Shown here piece by piece: positions 13,366 to 14,882 of a stretch of 14,882 nt of DNA. The stretch comes from Spirochaetales bacterium (GTDB taxonomy: Bacteria > Spirochaetota > Spirochaetia > DSM-2461): the NCBI GenBank assembly GCA_002748225.1, contig PDRU01000096.1, positions 1 through 14,882 of the forward strand, written 5' to 3'. How positions within the stretch are numbered: position 1 is the stretch's first letter; each line of letters opens with the position of its first letter. The notes under the pieces are model-generated. The model made no database searches, was not told where the DNA came from, and was given only the letters and a program-made list of their open reading frames with translations. The translations under genes were made by a program, and so were the position numbers.

Positions 13366-14141
13366 CCATAACCGTTAACCGTAAAATTTTAATACTCATG
13401 GCACTGTTGATTTTGGCCATGATTCTGTCCCTTGGGATTCTTGGATTTATTCACATTGAACAGGCAGACCGTGAAATTGCGGAATCGCTTCTGTTCTGGA
13501 GTATTGTCTCGGCCGTTGTTTCCGCGGCCCTGTTTGCCGCGGTGCTTCTGAAGGCCGCCTCACTCAGCCGGAGTCTGGACCGCCTTATCAGTCAGGGCGC
13601 CCACCGGGATCTGGTTCCGGGCCGCGACTTTATGACACTGGGAAAACTCGGAAAACAGCTGACAACCATTTTTAACCAGATAAGCCGGCAGAATCTCCTG
13701 AAGGCACGGAAAATCAGCTCCATGCACGATCTGGTGGAATTCCTGGTAAAGAACGCCCAGCGGCCCACTGTTGTCTGCGATGTAACCGGCGTTATCCATT
13801 ATGCGAATGAGGATGTGAAAGAATCCCTCAACATAGACAGAATGGACATTATGGGTGAACGGCTGGATATAGTGGCCTCTTCCATTCCTTTTGCGGACAT
13901 CCGCGCCGTACTTCTTCAAAGCCGTCAGCCGGAAGACAGCATAGACAGCCAGTACAACTTTACCTGCTATCCCATTGAAAACAGCGCCGGTGATCTGGCC
14001 TACATTGTTTTTCTGTTCAACTCAAAAGCCAACTATTTCAGCCGCAGGGAAACCAGGCAAATTACCGGAACTCCCCGCTGGAACGGACTGGCATCAGGAA
14101 TAGGCGCTTTAATGAAAGGCCGTTTCAGAAACAAACAATAA
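13362..14141 (+). CDS. Two-TM PAS-domain membrane protein without an output domain
   Basis: This 259-residue protein has two hydrophobic segments (about 9-31 and 44-66) joined by a short, probably periplasmic loop of about 12 residues. A helical linker (about 67-120) follows that resembles a signalling helix/HAMP-type connector. A PAS-like domain at about 122-220 includes RPTVVCDVTGVIHYANEDVKE and a final strand, DLAYIVFLFN. The basic tail ends RFRNKQ. There is no histidine kinase, GGDEF, EAL, phosphatase or methyl-accepting domain after the PAS, so any signal must pass by protein contact. It overlaps ktrA by four bases, with AAGGAG (13350-13355) inside the ktrA end. A role in sensing ionic, osmotic or redox state for KtrAB is inferred from position only. 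I do not recognise a named family. Confidence 0.7.
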   Translation: MTITVNRKILILMALLILAMILSLGILGFIHIEQADREIAESLLFWSIVSAVVSAALFAAVLLKAASLSRSLDRLISQGAHRDLVPGRDFMTLGKLGKQLTTIFNQISRQNLLKARKISSMHDLVEFLVKNAQRPTVVCDVTGVIHYANEDVKESLNIDRMDIMGERLDIVASSIPFADIRAVLLQSRQPEDSIDSQYNFTCYPIENSAGDLAYIVFLFNSKANYFSRRETRQITGTPRWNGLASGIGALMKGRFRNKQ

Positions 14142-14151
14142 GGAGCCGCTT

Positions 14152-14766
14152 ATGACCGCTGAAATATGGCTGAACGCTTTTCTGGCCCTTTTTGCCATTC
14201 TTAATCCCATCGGTCTTGTCCCTATTTACGCGGAATACATTGGAGAACTGGACTGGAAAACACGGTTTAACATGTTTAATATCAGCGTACTGACCGGTTT
14301 AATAACCATGACCATTATGACACTGACCGGCCAATGGCTTATGAGCCGGGTTTTTCAGATTGATATTCAGATGTTCCGCATTACAGGCGGCCTTCTGCTG
14401 ACCGTTCTGGCTGTCCGCTACATTGTTTTTCCGCCCCGGCAGGGACCGCGCTACACCAGAGAAGATGACATTACTTCCCAGGCACTGGAATTCGCTGTGG
14501 TGCCCATGGCTGTTCCGCTGATGGTTGGTCCGGGTTCCATTGTAACGGGCATTCTTCTGCTGGATCAGTACGGATACGCTGTAACACTCTCGTCTCTGGC
14601 CGCAATTTTCCTTCTCTGCTGGATTATATTTCAGCTCACTCCGTGGTTCAGCCTGCTGATGGGAAAAGTGGGCCGGATGGTTATAAGCCGGGTTCTGTGG
14701 ATTTTTATCGGCGCTATCGGCGTGAAGTATCTGGTAACGGGTATTCAGAACTACTTCGGGCTGTAA
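14152..14766 (+). CDS. MarC-family (UPF0056) integral membrane protein
   Basis: This 204-residue protein has about six membrane spans, the usual MarC length and topology. Typical family features are the N-terminal LNAFLALFAILNPIGLVPIY, a second-helix segment ending FRITGGLLL (about 75-83), and the conserved VVPMAVPLMVGPGSI (about 115-129) of the second half. The function of the family is unresolved: it was once linked to multiple antibiotic resistance in E. coli, but later work did not support that. It follows the PAS gene by 10 bp with TAAGGAG overlapping the previous stop (14139-14145), so it belongs to the potassium operon transcript. Its end lies 6 bp from the convergent mnmG stop. Confidence 0.88.
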   Translation: MTAEIWLNAFLALFAILNPIGLVPIYAEYIGELDWKTRFNMFNISVLTGLITMTIMTLTGQWLMSRVFQIDIQMFRITGGLLLTVLAVRYIVFPPRQGPRYTREDDITSQALEFAVVPMAVPLMVGPGSIVTGILLLDQYGYAVTLSSLAAIFLLCWIIFQLTPWFSLLMGKVGRMVISRVLWIFIGAIGVKYLVTGIQNYFGL

Positions 14767-14772
14767 GAGCAC

Positions 14773-14882
14773 TCAGGAGCGGCCCAGCTGCACCATAATA
14801 ACCGCGACATCCGAGGAGCGGACACCGGGAACCCGGGAAGCCTGCCCCACACTCAGCGGCCGGACAATTTTCAGTTTTTCCC
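14773..14882 (-). CDS. mnmG: MnmG (GidA) tRNA uridine modification enzyme, C-terminal fragment
   Basis: The minus strand from the right edge reads 35 codons to a TGA at 14775-14773. The peptide begins EKLKIVRPLSVGQASR and continues VPGVRSSDVAVIMVQL, matching the conserved C-terminal tail of MnmG (RPxTxGQASRIxGVxPAxIxxLLVxL). That region contacts MnmE and tRNA. MnmG with MnmE installs the carboxymethylaminomethyl group on wobble uridine 34 of certain tRNAs, using FAD. The rest of the gene is outside the window. The family match is clear despite the short length. Confidence 0.85.
   Translation of the reverse strand, partial: EKLKIVRPLSVGQASRVPGVRSSDVAVIMVQLGRS

Noticed and set aside
1..14882. 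CRISPR arrays, insertion sequences, integrases, tRNA or rRNA genes
   Set aside because: No regularly spaced repeats, transposase-like proteins or tRNA/rRNA sequences were seen on either strand.

Overview
The window looks like chromosomal DNA of a Gram-negative-type bacterium, most likely a spirochaete. This rests mainly on the two exported solute-binding proteins, whose signal peptides end in a Trp-Ala-Gly-Gly motif with no lipobox cysteine. That pattern is common in Spirochaetaceae, but it is an inference and no rRNA is present to confirm it. The window is almost fully coding, with 13 complete genes and two partial genes cut by the window edges. There are no tRNA or rRNA genes, insertion sequences or CRISPR arrays.

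Region A (1-3215) has a partial helical-backbone ABC substrate-binding protein (iron-siderophore/cobalamin class) on the minus strand. Diverging from it is a tight three-gene operon: a cysteine-rich G3E-type GTPase (HypB/UreG/CobW relatives), a single-domain ABC ATPase, and an iron-binding-protein-like type II periplasmic-binding-fold protein with no signal peptide. No membrane permease is present in the operon. The combination suggests a metal or metallocofactor handling module, part of it cytoplasmic. This is the least explained part of the window.

Region B (3262-10889) is a self-contained sugar uptake and catabolism cassette. A DeoR-family repressor is divergent from a six-gene operon: exported binding protein, double ABC ATPase, two permeases, an FGGY (xylulokinase-like) kinase and a class II (fuculose-phosphate-type) aldolase. 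The layout resembles rhamnose (rhaSTPQ-K) and AI-2 (lsr) systems. There is no isomerase and the AI-2-contacting residues are not kept, so the natural ligand is probably a ketose or deoxy-ketose that is phosphorylated and then split into DHAP plus an aldehyde. The 113-bp divergent control region contains a perfect 24-bp palindrome and an 11-bp direct repeat, both candidate operators. The cassette is visibly more AT-rich than its flanks in the lines I counted, which fits insertion as a unit.

Region C (10953-14766) is a potassium-uptake operon: a KtrB/TrkH channel with an unusual N-terminal multi-helix extension, its RCK partner KtrA, a two-TM PAS protein with no output domain, and a MarC-family membrane protein. 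The last 110 bp are the C-terminus of mnmG (tRNA wobble-uridine modification), convergent with the marC-like gene.
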